From Epiperipatus broadwayi (taxonomy: Eukaryota > Onychophora > Udeonychophora > Euonychophora > Peripatidae): DNA of 64,000 nt. Below are positions 21,906-35,990 of the stretch, one piece after another; the stretch's first letter is position 1, and every line of letters starts with the position of its first letter. A program made the translations under genes and the position numbers. The stretch is from NCBI GenBank assembly GCA_028023455.1, contig JAQFVV010000013.1, positions 2,480,001-2,544,000 on the forward strand, in the 5' to 3' direction. Below the pieces are notes generated by a model that was not told the origin of the DNA, ran no database searches, and saw only the letters and a program-made list of their open reading frames with translations.

Positions 21906-24900
21906 TATTGATATTCATTATATTGGAACCAGACTGTGATTTAATTGTATAGTGCATGCACACACACATATATATCCTATCAATAGAGTATTTCTTTTAA
22001 AAAAATATGATAAGGATCTATTATTTAAAATTAAGGCCGTTTCATTTTTTAAAATCAGTTATCATTTTCAAAATACTAATTAGAAGGTAATGTTTCATTT
22101 GGTTTAGATTATACGACTCAGATGCAAGAGTAATTTATAATGATAAACTCTATTTGTCCACAGCTTCACATCATTTAATAAACATGTTATAATATAAAGT
22201 ATGTTATCCATCTACAGTGACTTGGATTAGCTAACCAATAGGGTAGTATAAACAGGGTCAATATTCTCAACATTCTCGTATCACAGTTTATTCTAGCATC
22301 TTTGAATTTGGACTTAAATCACAAAATGTGATTTTTATATTGCATCTGCAGTATTAAATTTGTTTTACAAATATTTAGTCACTGTTTTACTAACATTTAA
22401 AAAAACAACAAAAAACTACATATATTTATAAATGCAATATTTAGTACCTTTTTACTTCTATGGGCATTCACATTACAATTTATTATTTTGATCTTGAGAT
22501 AAAGTTGCCAATTTTTAAATGTTTTAACAAGCACTTATATCTTTTCCTCTCCCTCTCTTTTTTTTAGTATAACTACTTCAAAATAATATTTTTTAGTCAT
22601 ATATGTGTTCAATAACATAATTATTATAATAAATAGCTATTAAACTTACAAATATATATATATCAACTGCTAAAAAAAAACAACAACAATCAATGGAATA
22701 TTAAGTACAGGATTACTTAAAGCATGCAGTTTTGGAAACATCTTCAGCTACTAGACCATACAACATCATCAGAAATTAACATAATCTTATGAATATAAAA
22801 TAGATCTCAATAATTTTACTTGAAACACATAAGATGTTACTTCATTCAACTAACTAAACTTACAATTTCAGATTTAGTTAAATAAATGGTCATTTCAGCA
22901 CCTATACTGCATATGTTTAAAAAGAAATAATAAAACATCTTTGCTTAAACATTAATTTAATGTTTTTTTCTTCAAATTTTTATTAAATATTTATCATATG
23001 ATAAGTAGGTTGGAAGATTAAATAACACTTGAGCACCAAGTGACCATAGCAGTTCTATTTATTTAACTAGATATATTCCTCATCCTCATTTCCTAGTTGA
23101 AAATTAATCTATCACTTTTCCAACAGATTAAAATGCTTAAAGTATTTTAAATTATGAAGGAATAGTTTCTTAAAACAGAAATAAATTTAGGTAAAGAAGG
23201 TTTTAAAAATTTCATTGTTGGAATAAAGATCTTTCCCCCCTCTGTCCTCTACATATTTATAATGAGTAGAATATAAAACTTACCAACCTAGACAAATGTT
23301 AGTTGGTGAGAATGGTTTTTTTTTTTGCCCATTATTCATTCCATAGTTATAATTTTATCAATACCATTTACTGATCACAAATTGGATAGCAAGATAAAGT
23401 ATTTATGAATTAGTTTTTAAAAAAGTTTCTAGGCTTTCATAGAATTTTTTAACTGCCTGAAAAAATTTCTAAATTTCACCTGAATTCAAAAACCAAATTA
23501 TAGAAAAAATAGATGGATATACTAATATTAGGCTATGAGTATATATGTAATAATATATGCAAATTCATCTAATAATTAGACTTCGATAAAACACAAGTAA
23601 AAAGTATTTGTTCTGATCATCACTATAAGTGTATCTAACAAAGTTATTTTAATACTGTATTAATTACTAATGAGATTTTAAAAAATAATATAATTTATCT
23701 AGTGGTAAATGATGTATATATAGCATTTTAAACAATTTTTTTAAGTTCTGGTTTCTGATAACTAATGGAAACAACTGAATAACAACCTTATTTATCAATA
23801 ATGTCGATCTAATTATTATTATAGTATTTCTTTAATGTTGACCTATATATTAAGCGATTATCTTAAACATATAACTGTAGGGGGGTGGGAACTTATTATA
23901 AGTTCAGAATAGCAATCTACAACAAATATACATGCCAACATTTTTACATTGTTTTATAAATAGCGGAACCAATCAATAATGAAACATGAGACATAAATTT
24001 ATATTTATTCAATTGGTTCATATAATTTTCCAAAATAGAATCACTTACATTAATGATTGAATATAAAATTTTGAAATTTTTATATTATAAAACTTTCAAG
24101 ATAATTGTATAATAAATAAATAATACATTAAAGACAATATTTAAAAAAAAAAAATGTAACTGTTATCTTTTTCAAGGGTCATTAGTATCAAAAATGCATT
24201 AAGTTTGTATTTAGTGTTTTCAATGTTTTCCCCAAATATAATATATAAAAATTGCCTTTAATAAATTATATTTCTAAGATGGAATTATCAGAATTTTTTA
24301 TAGATTAAAATAAATAAATATACACAAATAAAAAATAAAATAAAATAAATAAATAAAATAGAGCAATAATTTTTTTTTTTTTGTTAAAAACTAATTAAGT
24401 TAATTATTTCAAAATTTAGATGTTTCTAAACCTCTACTTATATTACCAAATTAAATAAAAATTGTATATGTGAATGTATTATTATTCTATCAAAATTGAA
24501 GATAGAAATAGTTACATAAAATAAAAGCACACACAAATTTATATATATACATCTTTTTAGTTAAATAAATTTATAAAAATATATCTAATCACAGGAATTT
24601 TTATGATAATATAGTAAAAAGGTTGTTTTGTTTTAATAAATTAATTCTAACTAAAAAGAAAAATAAATTCAATTTTACAAATATATATAAAAAAATAAAA
24701 TAATAGTACACTTGCTTGCATAAGAAGGGTCCCCGCTTCTGTCTGCTGACACAGAACCTTTAAGGAAAAAGACAAAATCTCAAATGACGGAACTGATTGC
24801 AAATGGTTCTTCATATATTTATATAATATATATTAAATTTCTATTGCAATTAGAAAACTAGAGATTTTAATATTATTATGTAATAGTTATTTTCAGACAA

Positions 24901-26494
24901 AAGTAATTCTGATTGAAAAATAACTTTTGACCTTTAAATTTGATTAGAATGCGGTTGAAAGCACTGGTGATAGCATGCATGTTAATGGTTTAATAGAACA
25001 GCAGAGAAAGATTGCAAAAAAAAAATGAAAAATTCACATGATGATAAATCATCTACTACTTCAAATAAAAAAATTATATATCATAATATACATTTCTAAA
25101 ATATTAAATTACTGTATATGTTATGTTTGCGTGTGTAATCAATTTTCATTATAAAGCTTTAATTATCAGTTTCTTTATATTTTTATAAACATTATACCAT
25201 TATATCCCTTTTTTTAAGAATATCATTTTTTTAAAGTAGAGATTTCTCTCACTCGAAAAACTATCTATTCAAATAATCTTTGATGACCAATCAACTTTTA
25301 TCAAGTATATTTACTTAGCAAACAGGAATTTATTATTAGCTTAAATAATGCTTCTTTAGAATCTGAATAAACAATCTGTTCAATAAAATATATTCAAACT
25401 AGAAAGCTGATTACATTATTGTAACCAGATAATTAAAGGTCTTAGAGAGATGTAAGTCACAACAGCAGAATTAGGTAATTGACATATTGTAGGTCAGTTT
25501 TAATATTATTATTTTTTTTCTTTTACAGATTCATCTATCACAATACTATTTAAAATGATTTATAAATAAAAATGGTTACCATGAAAAAAATTTAAATATA
25601 ATTTAAACTAAACCAAACATGTACTACAAAGTTATTCCATAATAATGGATAATCTATTGAATAAGTTTTTTATACATTTCTTTTTTCAAATCTATATCAA
25701 AATAAACTGATCATTATATGATTTGAAATATTTAAAAAAAAAAAAATCTTGCAGTGATATTCAACCTTACAATCTAACTTTCGATGAATATTACTTTTAC
25801 ATTATGATTGAAAATACAAGTGTGTGTGTATTATTTTTTGTAACTTTATTCTACAGACAAATATTTCTATTTCATTTGATTTTTGAATATATTTATTTTT
25901 TAATAAAATAAATCTTTGTCTAGAGTATAAATAAGCCTGTTGACATTAAAAAACCATTGAACACTCCATTCCTGTTATATTTGAATATATTCTTGTCTAC
26001 ACAAAATAATTTTTTTTAAAATCAAATTTATCGATTGATCAGAAAGTGAAGTGATTTTGAAGTAACAAAATTATAAGATGAGCTTCTAACAGCTTTTATT
26101 TCAATGAAGTAAGATCTCCATTTCCCTCTCTTTTTAATTGGAAATTAATCTAAAAATGTTTTGCCCACCATCAGTTATTAAAGTATTAGGATGAGAAAAA
26201 TAATACATAAATTTAATAAAAAAAATCATATAACCAAAAAAAATCAGCAAAAAATATTTTATTAATTATAAGAATTTATTTTTCTTCTCAATTTTATCAC
26301 TTCTGGTGCTTGAATTTTCTATGAATTTTCCTGAAAATTTCCAAGCAACATTCAAGTAATAATAATTGTCAGAAATTTTTAAAAATGCTGAAATAAATGG
26401 CCTGAAATTGTAGATATAAAAAAACACAGCCATTTGCATGATATTATTAAATTTCAAAGTTACTTCAGATATTAAGAGAATAATTAATTCTATA
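21906..26494. other. Long AT-rich stretch, no gene assigned
   Basis: No coding region or element could be recognised. A GC-richer island at 24716-24760 (ggtccccgcttctgtctgct) lies next to a possible minus-strand acceptor and is discussed as a finding. AAAT repeats lie at about 24310-24358. A and T homopolymers are frequent. Confidence 0.45.
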
Positions 26495-26496
26495 TA

Positions 26497-27734
26497 CACC
26501 AGAGTCTTGTTTTATGCGGATTTATTTAATGCAATTTTGAAGTTATGCGATTTATAATTTTTCTTAATATCCTTGTACGCGGTTTTCTTTTATGCAATAA
26601 AAATTATTAGATCAGAAGTCAAGCTCCGATAATGCGCTATTACTTTAAATATAAATTTTGCGCACTCATGTCACATTTAAAGTAATAGCGCATTATCGGA
26701 GTTCGACTTCCATCTAATAATTTCAATGTTTTTAGCACTTTATAATAGTACTGCAATAGATTTTATGTAATAAAGAAGTTCATAATTCACTTAAAATCAG
26801 AATTTCCCCATTTTATATACACACATTAAATTTTACAAGACTATAATGTAAATCTGTTCAAATGTTAGAGATGAAAAATACTATGTTTGTTGTTGTTTTT
26901 GCATTTTAAATCACGTTCTATTTTTGCTTTTTATAAAAAGAATACGTAATTAATTAATCATTTAGTGTCTTCAAGTTTATTTTTAAAAGGCGAGTAACCG
27001 ATGGAAACAATTAAAATCTGATTTTTAATTGTAATTAACAATTTAAGAATTACGTAACGAGGTGATATGAAACGAAATTTGATTTTTAAACGGGATTGAA
27101 AATTAAAAATTAAAGACAAAAATAATTTAATTTTTAATTGTTAGTTTTAATGAGTCAGTGTCTTTTTATTATCGTAAGTCTAAATTCTTATTTTCATTTT
27201 AAACTTTTAGTTTACTCTAAAGGAGAAGGAAAAAAACACCCAAGAAAATGAATTTCTTTGGAAACAAAAATTTCAATTTTAGATCGCTTAGCACAATGGG
27301 AAGGATCAATAGCGATTGGAAAACATTTTAGTTGTATTTCCTCTTGACTTCGTTTAAGGAGAATCTACAGTACCTCACATCATGACGAATCTGATTTCTC
27401 AAATAGCAATAATAATTAAAATACCGTACATGTATGAAAAAAATGTAAATTACGCATAAAAATATATTGTTTTGAATAAAATTAAATACTGTAGTTAATA
27501 AAAAAAGTAAAAAAGGTTGTTTTGAAATTTTTTATTAGTCATATTTTATTTTCTTATTTTTTTTATGCGAATTTTAAAGTAATTTTACGTTGTTGCTTTG
27601 CTTTTATGCGATTTTTGGAAAATTACAGTACGCACCCCCCCATTTTTCAAGGTAAGTTAAGTCTATTTTTGTGCAATTTTTTTTGTGTGCGTTTTCTGAG
27701 GAACCTATCTACCGCATAAAAGGAGACCCAGGTG
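26497..27734 (+). mobile_element. Pogo/Tigger-type DNA transposon, copy 3 (subfamily B)
   Basis: The left terminus CACCAGAGTCTTGTTTTATG starts at 26497 after TA. The right terminus GGAGACCCAGGTG ends at 27734 before TA. Length 1238 bp. The internal sequence closely follows copy 2 (gcgctattactttaaat palindrome at about 26632-26696, acacccaagaaaatgaattt at about 27235). No intact coding region remains. Confidence 0.85.
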
Positions 27735-27736
27735 TA

Positions 27737-28461
27737 TTTACAGTTTTTTTTTTTAAAAAGGCATTGTATTATTATTTGATTTCCCATAATTATTAAGTTT
27801 AACTAGATTAGTTCAATAGTTATTTTAATAGACATTAATAAATTCTATAAATATGAGACAACAAAACTATATATTATTAATTTCATAGTTTTATTTCAAT
27901 TTTTAATTATTCTACTTAACATATTATGAATTCAATTATAAATAATAACTATTTAAGAAAAGTTCAATAACTGATAATTTTTTTTTTATAAATTGACTAA
28001 CTGATATTACTTTACTAATCAAGCTATTTTTATAAACACGGTTTTGAATTTTAAGTTCAGCATATCTGTTGATTCAAAAAATGTTTTAGGTCAAGGAAAA
28101 GTTGTCTAAACAATAAAAAATAAAACTATTTACATACTTTATACATTATTTCCATGAAACTCACAAAATTGATAAAAATTTCAGATGTATTACAAAATAA
28201 AATTATGTAAAAACAAACTTAAATTCTAAAAAGATATGTTTTTAAATTACTATATTATATACTAAAAAGATATGTTTGTACAATATAAGTCTAAAAAACA
28301 AACAAACTGACCTTCAAAAATCAAATATCCTAAAATATACAGATCAAAAAGTGATGCATATCAACATTTTCCACTTTGTTATATAAAATACTGTAATATA
28401 ATATATTGTACTAATAATTATTATTCCAGCCAAATCTCTAAGGCATTTACTTGAATATATA
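27737..28461. other. AT-rich DNA, no gene seen
   Basis: Spacer of about 725 bp between two Tigger copies. No gene or repeat recognised. Confidence 0.5.
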
Positions 28462-28463
28462 TA

Positions 28464-29326
28464 CACCTGGGTCTCTTTTTACGCGGACTTATTTAACACG
28501 ATTTTGAAGTTGCGCGATTCGTGTTTCACCGGAAGTCGATTTCCGATAATGCACTATTACTTTAAATAATAAATTTCGCGCACTTACATTATATTGAAAG
28601 TAATAGCATATTATTGGAATTCGACTTTCATCTTAGTAATTTCAATATTTTCAGTGCTTTATGATAGTAAGATTTTATGCAATAATGAAATTAAAATCAT
28701 GATTTCCATATTTTATGTATACACATATTAAATTTTACAAGATTACAATGTAAATTTGTTCAAACATCATGCGTGTTAATTTTGCATTTTAAATCACATT
28801 CTGTTTTTGCTTTTTAAAAAAGAACGTAATCAATTATTATTTTCTTATTAATGACACTAATCATTAACATGCTCTTAAATTCCAACGAGAGCTAAATGGT
28901 TGTATATCTGGATATCGCGAGCTTGTAAACAATTAATAAAATCATCATCTCAAAGATTAATTACGTTGTCATCAGAAAATCATAATAATTAAAATGTGTA
29001 TAAAAAAATGTAAATTACTGTACTCTAAATTATGCATAAAAATATATTATTTTGAATAAAATTAAATATTATAATTAAAAAAAGTTTGTCTTGTATCAAT
29101 TTTTTTCAAATTTGAAATTTTTTATTAGTCATATTTTATTTCCTTATTATTTTTTTGCACGAATTTTAAAGTAATTTTACGTTGGTGCTTTGCTTTTACG
29201 TGAATTTTGAAAAATCACGACCGCACCCCCCCCCGTTTTCAATGTAAGTTACGTCTATTTTGGCGCGATTTCGTTTGCACGTGTTTTCTGAGAAACCTAT
29301 CTATCGCGTAAAATGAGACCCAGGTG
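28464..29326 (+). mobile_element. Pogo/Tigger-type DNA transposon, copy 4 (subfamily A, deleted)
   Basis: CACCTGGGTCTCTTTTTACG starts at 28464 and TGAGACCCAGGTG ends at 29326, both flanked by TA. Length 863 bp, the shortest complete copy. It is closest to copies 1 and 5 but lacks the block between gtaatcaattat and tttcttattaatgacac. The transposase tail is frameshifted (aacatgctcttaaattcc is still readable). Confidence 0.85.
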
Positions 29327-29328
29327 TA

Positions 29329-30343
29329 ATAAAAACTTTATTTCACAATAATGCCTTCATATATTCTACAAAAACAAATTAGTCTAATTTCTTTACTGTA
29401 TCTATTCATAATCTTATAATTACGGCATATAACATTCTGGATTATTTTTAATTCTTACTCTTAACAATGTTTAAAGGATACTATAATAAAATCTATTTTG
29501 AAAACATATTTACAAAGCTGAAGTAAATGAATATATATACCTGCTCTCAGGATTTGAGTTTTTTATCATGTAAAAATAAAAATTAAATAGAAAAATGTTT
29601 AAAATATTCTTACACAAATCTCCATACTATTTACAAAAAATTAAAACTTATTTGACAATTAAATTCAGTTAAATTGAAAGAAATGCTCCACTTTTCTAAT
29701 ACAGGCTGCTTCTTTAAATCAAAATGTCATGAATATTTATGGTAACTAATATTTTATAAATGAATGTATTACTATATATGTAATAAATAGATGATAAAAA
29801 ATAATTCAAGTTTATTATTTCAAATAAATAATTAATATAAAAGTCATTTTTAAATGCATTCATTTTAATAAAGCATAGAAAGTAAGACTAAAAAAATTTC
29901 ATAGTCAAATGTTTACTGAAAAATTTTAGAGATCTATCATGATAATAATATAAATACAGTAATTTGGCAAAAATAAAGGTTACTATTTCTACGCTACATA
30001 TAACACTTTTTTGTTGCGCTTTTCTAAACCAATTCAATCATAGGTTCAATATTAAATCTATAACTGCATAATCCATTATGAAAAAAAAAAAAATTTACAA
30101 TAATACAATAAAAACAACAATAGGTCACAAATAAAGAATGCAAAAAAAAAGTGAGCAGTAAACAAATTATACAGGAAGAAATAATGCTGCCTTAAAAAAT
30201 CCATTAGAGAAAATGGCAATATATAACTAAACAACATATACATTTAAATGCACTACTACTAATTTTGTGTAGTAATAATATAAATACTTTTTACAGGGAG
30301 AGCAAAAATTTCAAAAAGTATTTATTAATTAAATCCTTTCTAT
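29329..30343. other. AT-rich DNA, no gene seen
   Basis: Nothing supported. Confidence 0.5.
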
Positions 30344-30346
30344 GTG

Positions 30347-30500
30347 CAATTTAGTGCAGCAGTAGAGTGTCTGACTGACACTCAATTTAGTGCAGCAGTA
30401 GAGTGTCTGACTGACACTCAAGACCCATGGATAACTCCTCACTTTCCTGCATAAACTTCCTAAGAACTCATGAGCAATAAACCATTGGATTACTTATTTT
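30347..30500 (+). repeat. Decayed tRNA-like SINE with perfect 36-bp tandem duplication
   Basis: The 36-mer beginning caatttagtgcagcagtag and ending gactgacact occurs twice back to back, at 30347-30382 and 30383-30418, with no mismatch. Read on from the second copy, cagcagtagagtgtctgact, then actcaagacccatggataac, resembles a tRNA body (D-arm AGCAGTAGAG-like, then a T-arm-like GGATAACTCC in place of GGTTCRANTCC). I infer a tRNA-derived short repeat whose A-box half was duplicated. The tail to about 30500 is unassigned. Confidence 0.45.
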
Positions 30501-30814
30501 CTCCTTAAATGCACTTGCTTTTTGAAGAAAGTGTCAAAAATGCATGTAAGAATTTAATTAATAACTTTTATTTATTTATTTTTTACTTACACCTCAGTGT
30601 AAAAGATATTTATATTAATGCACAAGATTGTACAGTATAAATATAGTTTAAATTACAGTGTATTTTATATTCAGTACGTGTATATCAAAATTTATATGTG
30701 TATGTTGACAAGTTTGTTTATAAAAATAAATAAATACATGTGCATAATATTTTAACAGAAATATTCCAAAGATATTACAAATTTTATTATTATAGTATTT
30801 CCTTTCTCTCTCAC

Positions 30815-31395
30815 AACAGTTCAGTATCTGTATTTTATGGTATCCTTAGTTTTTTAATAACTATAGACATTTCCAAACTTTGGCCAGGATTGGTATAAAA
30901 AACAGTATCATATGGCCCCAACTGCTATTCAAAAATATTTTCTGTCTCTTACTACAATCATGCCATTTAAGCTTTAGTAATCAATAGATGCCAGATGATA
31001 GTGCTTAATAAATCCCTATCCAATATTGTTCTAATATAGGTATTAATAGCTAAGATTAAAAGCATTAACATTTACAATTAGGGCTAGTTATTTGATACTA
31101 AAACAAAGACAAGATGGCTTGAGAAAAAATTGCATTAGATCCAAAAGCTCCAAAGTCACAGTCTAGAAACTAGTTTAATAGATAGGATAGCACAGAATAG
31201 GGTTTATTAAGCACAATCATCTGGCATCTATTGTTTATTAAAACTTACACCAAGTGGCACAACTATATTGAGAAAAAAAAAAGCTATTGAATGGCATTGT
31301 GTTAAGCTGGGATCATGTGATATCTTATTGGTTATATTTTATCACTGTGAAAACTACAATTTCTGAAGTCAACAAAATAGATGGATTCAAACTGT
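30815..31395. repeat. Decayed foldback related to hammerhead family B
   Basis: The arms are diverged inverted copies: atcaatagatgccagatgat (about 30990) faces atcatctggcatctattgtt (about 31220), and tagtgcttaataaatcccta faces tagggtttattaagcac. Near 31120-31185 the stretch ttgcattagatcc, then agtctagaaactagttt, matches the ribozyme 3' half of family B (GAAACTAGTT). The CTGATGA half is lost, so no ribozyme is called. Confidence 0.6.
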
Positions 31396-32850
31396 TATCT
31401 AAAAATTTTGTAAAAAATATTTTGAAAAAAATAAATAAATTAAAAGTGAATACTAAAAGGGAACAAAAGAATTTTATGCCATAAAACAATAAAACTGATG
31501 CCCAATTTTATTTAAAGACAAAGCTGTTCCTTTAAATTAATGGAATGAAAACTTCTTAATTTTGAAGGGGAAGAGGATTTTTATTGGCATTATTAAACAA
31601 TGATATATTTTTTTGTTTCTTAATAGCATTGATAATATAATTGCTGCAATATATATATATATTTTAAGAAATCTAAATCTCAATTATAAATGGAATTCAA
31701 ACTCATACTCTGAAATAGTATCAGGTTCTAAATCAATTACTTAATAGCAATATATGTATAATCTTAGCTTATTAAAAAAACAATAAAAAGCTTCCTAAAA
31801 TGGTGTACATATAACCAACCAATACCATTTTCATATCACACAAACAAATTATAAAGTTTGAATTTCTGGAACATGCACTAGCTTATTAAAAAAGACTGCA
31901 GATATGATAAAGTTAATTAAATTATTTACAATAAATAAAAATGAACATTCACACTGGGGATCAGATTTGAATATGTAGTATTTAGGTTTTTTAAAAAAAA
32001 AAAAAAATGACAGTATATAATACTTTGTGTTAAATTTTATATAAGTGATCACCAATATAATTAGAAGGATATAGTAAATGATTATTTAATAAGTGCATAA
32101 GATGGAAAAAGAAGAAACAAAGACATGCCTAGAAAAAAAAATCATTCTACATAAATAACATGATCAAACAACAAATAAATGATTATATAATGTCATCAAC
32201 AAAATATAGGAAATGTAACGAATCAACTGAATTCACACAATAACATATAAAAAAAAATACCCAAAAACATAATCCAAGAGAACTAATTGTTAGTTTTCTT
32301 TAGACTAAAAAATAAATAAATTACCAAATTAATCAAAATCAAATGCTTTTGAAGCTTGTATACAATAAATGAATATAACTAATTATCATTCATTCATATA
32401 ATAGTACCATTCAATTGACCAAGCTGATAAACATATAACTTCAACTGGGAATTGATCCAGAAATTTTTAGTATCACTGCACTAATTAAAATGGAACAAAA
32501 ACACCACAGAAAAGTATAAAATGTTTTTGATATTTACAGAAATACTGCTATAATTAAATACTAAAAAAAAAGTTTTCTATCACGATAATTATTGCATTTT
32601 TACCATCTACTGGTTTTTATCTATTTAAATTTTTTTCTTCTTTTTTTATCATCCTACCTATTTTTCAAAATGATGATTGCAGTCAAAAGTGATGTTATGT
32701 GGGATAAGTGTGGGTCTATCTGATAAAGAAAAAACTCAGATTTCTATTCAAATGAAATTTTGATTGGGTATATATATGACTCCCTACATATTCCTAAAAA
32801 AATGTCAAATTAATTTACAATACTGCCCAAAAAATATTTAAATTTATTTA
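31396..32850. other. AT-rich DNA, no gene seen
   Basis: Nothing supported. Confidence 0.45.
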
Positions 32851-32851
32851 A

Positions 32852-33268
32852 TTTGAGTCTGAGACTTGGACACTTAATAGAAGAGCAATACAGAGACTTC
32901 AGACCACTCAAAGAAGTATGAAGAGATGTATGTTGGGAGTAGCAAGAAGAGATCGAAAACGCAATGTATGGGTAAGACAACAAACAGGTGTTAGTGACCT
33001 TATTGAAAAAATTAAAAGATTGAAATGGAGTTGGGCTGGACATATTTCTAGAAGAGATGATAATAGATGGACAATTGAAATTTTAAACTGGATTCCAAGA
33101 GATTGTAAAAGACCCAGAAAGAGACCACATGTGAGATGGATGGATGAAATAAGGAAATGTGCAGGGGTGTTGTGGAGAAGAGAAGCTAAAGATCGGAGAA
33201 GATGGATTAAACTTGGAGAGATCTTCATCCTGCAGTGGATTGACAATGGTTGATGATGATGATGATGA
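32852..33268 (+). mobile_element. 5'-truncated RTE/craft-like LINE, 3' end of ORF2
   Basis: An open frame begins at the truncation point (FESETWTL; the family has Y-G-SETWTL) and continues SMKRCMLGVARRDRKRN, WAGHISRRDDNRWT, PRKRPHVRWMDEIRK and ILQWIDNG to a stop at 33251-33253. This is the region downstream of the RT thumb in RTE/craft-type endonuclease-reverse transcriptases. The stop is the first TGA of a TGATGATGATGATGATGA tail (33251-33268), the usual 3' end of this clade. The remaining frame is open, so the insertion is fairly young. About 140 codons survive out of roughly 900-1000. Confidence 0.8.
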
Positions 33269-34495
33269 CTATATTCAAGAATTTTTTAATAATATGTAAA
33301 TTTTTACACAAGACAAAAATAAATAATAGTCTAAAGTCACATTTGCTTCATACGTATCTACTATAATTAATTCCATATACAGTATATTTTTAATTTATTT
33401 TCCATTTCACTTACTTGTGTCTATATCTTATAAAAGTAAATTGTAATAGTCATTTGTTTTAATGTATGTTTTTGCTTTTTGTTGAATTTCTTTTATTTTA
33501 TGTTTAAAAGCCATCCTCTGTTAACCATTTGTAAATACAATACATACATATTCTTTAAATTTAATTCACTAAAACATCAAATATTCTCATATAAGTAACT
33601 AGAAGGCACTTAAATAATCTTATTCATAAGTTATAATTACATAACTAAATTAAACCCTCAACTTATGTATTTGTGTGTGTGTGCTTATAGTGTAAAAGAA
33701 AATTCAGACTGTGATTTTCATAAAGTAAAAATATATATACTTTATTTTACAAATCCATGGCAATAATAAAAAAATATAAAAACTAACTAAAAAAGATACA
33801 AATAAAAAACAAAATACAATTCCTCAATGAAGCAATTGTTTTAATATTTTACCCACAGAATTGGTTTTCATCAGAAAATATAGTTTTATTTTACAAATAT
33901 ATATATAGTAATAGTAAAATCTATTAAAGAAATGAATTATATTCTATCTAGAAAATAATTACATATTTGTTTATTGTCAATATCATATTTAATAACTATG
34001 TCTATAAACTTAAATCTGCTTTATATAAACAAGCTAGAAATCTACTCTAATTTGTGATTAACTATAGTTAAAGGCTCTATACATATGACAAAGGCTTCTC
34101 CTGAAACAGATCAAGTAAAAGTAGTATTACAATAAGATTACAACTCAGACTTTAGCTAAATATAAACATCTAATATATTATTTTCACAATGAGCTAATAA
34201 CAAATGCTTACATTCGTATTACAAGTTGTAGTTCTTTGATGTAATAATTATACATAGGTTGAGCTTTCTTCTAGCTGCAACTACAGTCTTAAACTGCAAT
34301 AATTGCTAAACATCATTAAAAATATTATTACATATAATGTTAATACTATTATAATTAAAAAATTATAATAAAAATGTAAAAAGATTTCTGGGTTAATATA
34401 CTTAATAAAAACTTTGTAAGCAAAGCTCTTATGTTATGTATATATATTATTAAGTTTCTTCAGAATGATGTTAAGCATTAATATTTATAGGAATA
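33269..34495. other. AT-rich DNA, no gene seen
   Basis: A TG dinucleotide run lies near 33672-33684. A weak CTGATGA-containing stretch on the minus strand near 33855-33880 lacks GAAA and is not called. Confidence 0.45.
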
Positions 34496-35794
34496 ACTTT
34501 ACTATGTCCAATCATCAGATTCCGGTCTTCACATCACATTAACTTCCTTATTTCATAGAACCATCTTATGTGTGCTCTCTTTTTAGGTTCTTTATAAACC
34601 TCTTGGGATCCAACTTCAACTTCATTTCAATCTCTCAAATTCTTCCAATGTTGTGATACTTATTTGTTGTCTCATAAATGTATTTTATTTTTGATGTTTT
34701 CTCCTAACATACATTTCTATATAATTTGAGTGGTCTGAAGTCTCTGTAGTGCTCTTCTGTTAAAGTCTAAGCCCAGATCCATAAGTAAAAACTGATAAAA
34801 TGACCATATTAAGCACCATTCTTCTCAAACATAGACATATTTTCTTTTAATATTAAATTATTTTTGCCAAACATATAGCATCCAAGTTTAACTCTATGAT
34901 TAATTTTATCCATTATGTTTACATTTATATTAATAATCTGACCAAGATGTTTGTAATTATTACCTTCTTCAAATTTATGATTATTAATCTTTATTTTTAA
35001 CTTCTAAAAAAAAAAAAAATCCATAGAATATTACTTTCGATTCTAGCATTTATTTTTAGTTTACTTTCATCTGATAACACTTGAAACATTTTCAAAAGCT
35101 TTGAAGCATTATTTCAAAAACAATCACACCATCTGCAAAATTTAAATGATTTTCATTTACTACTTCTTTGTTCTCCATATTAATTCACAAAATAATTCTT
35201 GTAAAAAAGTTAAGGAGATATGGAATCACCGTATATACAAAGTTTTCAATAGTATTCTTAGTATTACAATGAAGTCTAATCACTATCATTGTATTATGAT
35301 ATTCTTCTGAATATGTCAATATCCTAGATTGATATCTAGATGATTCAATGCTTTAATCATTTTACAAATACTTATATAATTATGTTTTTTCATAGTCTAC
35401 AAATTCAAAGCACAATAGCAATTTATATTGCTTAATCTTTTCTATAATTTCTCTCAACATCTGGATATGAGCCACTGTGCTAAAACTAATTTGAAATCTA
35501 ATTTTGTTCTTTGGGTTGATTAGAATCCAAAATTCACTTTTGACAAGTTCTATAGAAATGATAAAGATCGGTAGGTTTGTAATTCTAATATTTCCTTTAT
35601 ATCCATTTTTAAATATCAATATATTCTTCTCATCATGCACCTTATGATTTAGATATTTGAAATATAGCTTTACGAACAATTTCATTTTTTTTTTTTTTTA
35701 CTGTTTCTTTCAAAATATCAATAATAATTCTTTCATTTCCTAAAGCTTTTAACTTTGTATCACTTTTTCATTTAAAATATTTGCAATTCTAAAG

Positions 35795-35990
35795 ATGTAA
35801 TATCTGGAAAAATAAAAATATATACAGAAAAGGTAGTTTTTTAAAATAATATTTAGCTTTCAATATATATTTACTATATGAATATGATATAGTAAAAATA
35901 TATTGAAAGCATGCTAAGCAGTAATAAAGCTAAATATTATTAAACAACTACCTTTTTTGTGTGTATTTTCATTTTACCAGATATTACATT
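35795..35990. repeat. Palindromic MITE inside the RTE copy
   Basis: The arms gatgtaatatctggaaaaat and attttaccagatattacatt are inverted. So are gaaaaggtagttttttaa and aaacaactaccttttttg, and ataatatttagct and agctaaatattat. Total about 195 bp with a short centre. It interrupts the RT coding region of the surrounding LINE, which places it as a later insertion or an internal rearrangement. Confidence 0.6.

Noticed and set aside
32908-33246. Minus-strand open frame opposite the RTE fragment
   Set aside because: It is a shadow of the well-supported plus-strand LINE reading frame.
33845-33885. CTGATGA on the minus strand next to a possible helix II
   Set aside because: The GAAA box is replaced (GTAAAA) and no cleavage triplet with a pairable helix I follows.
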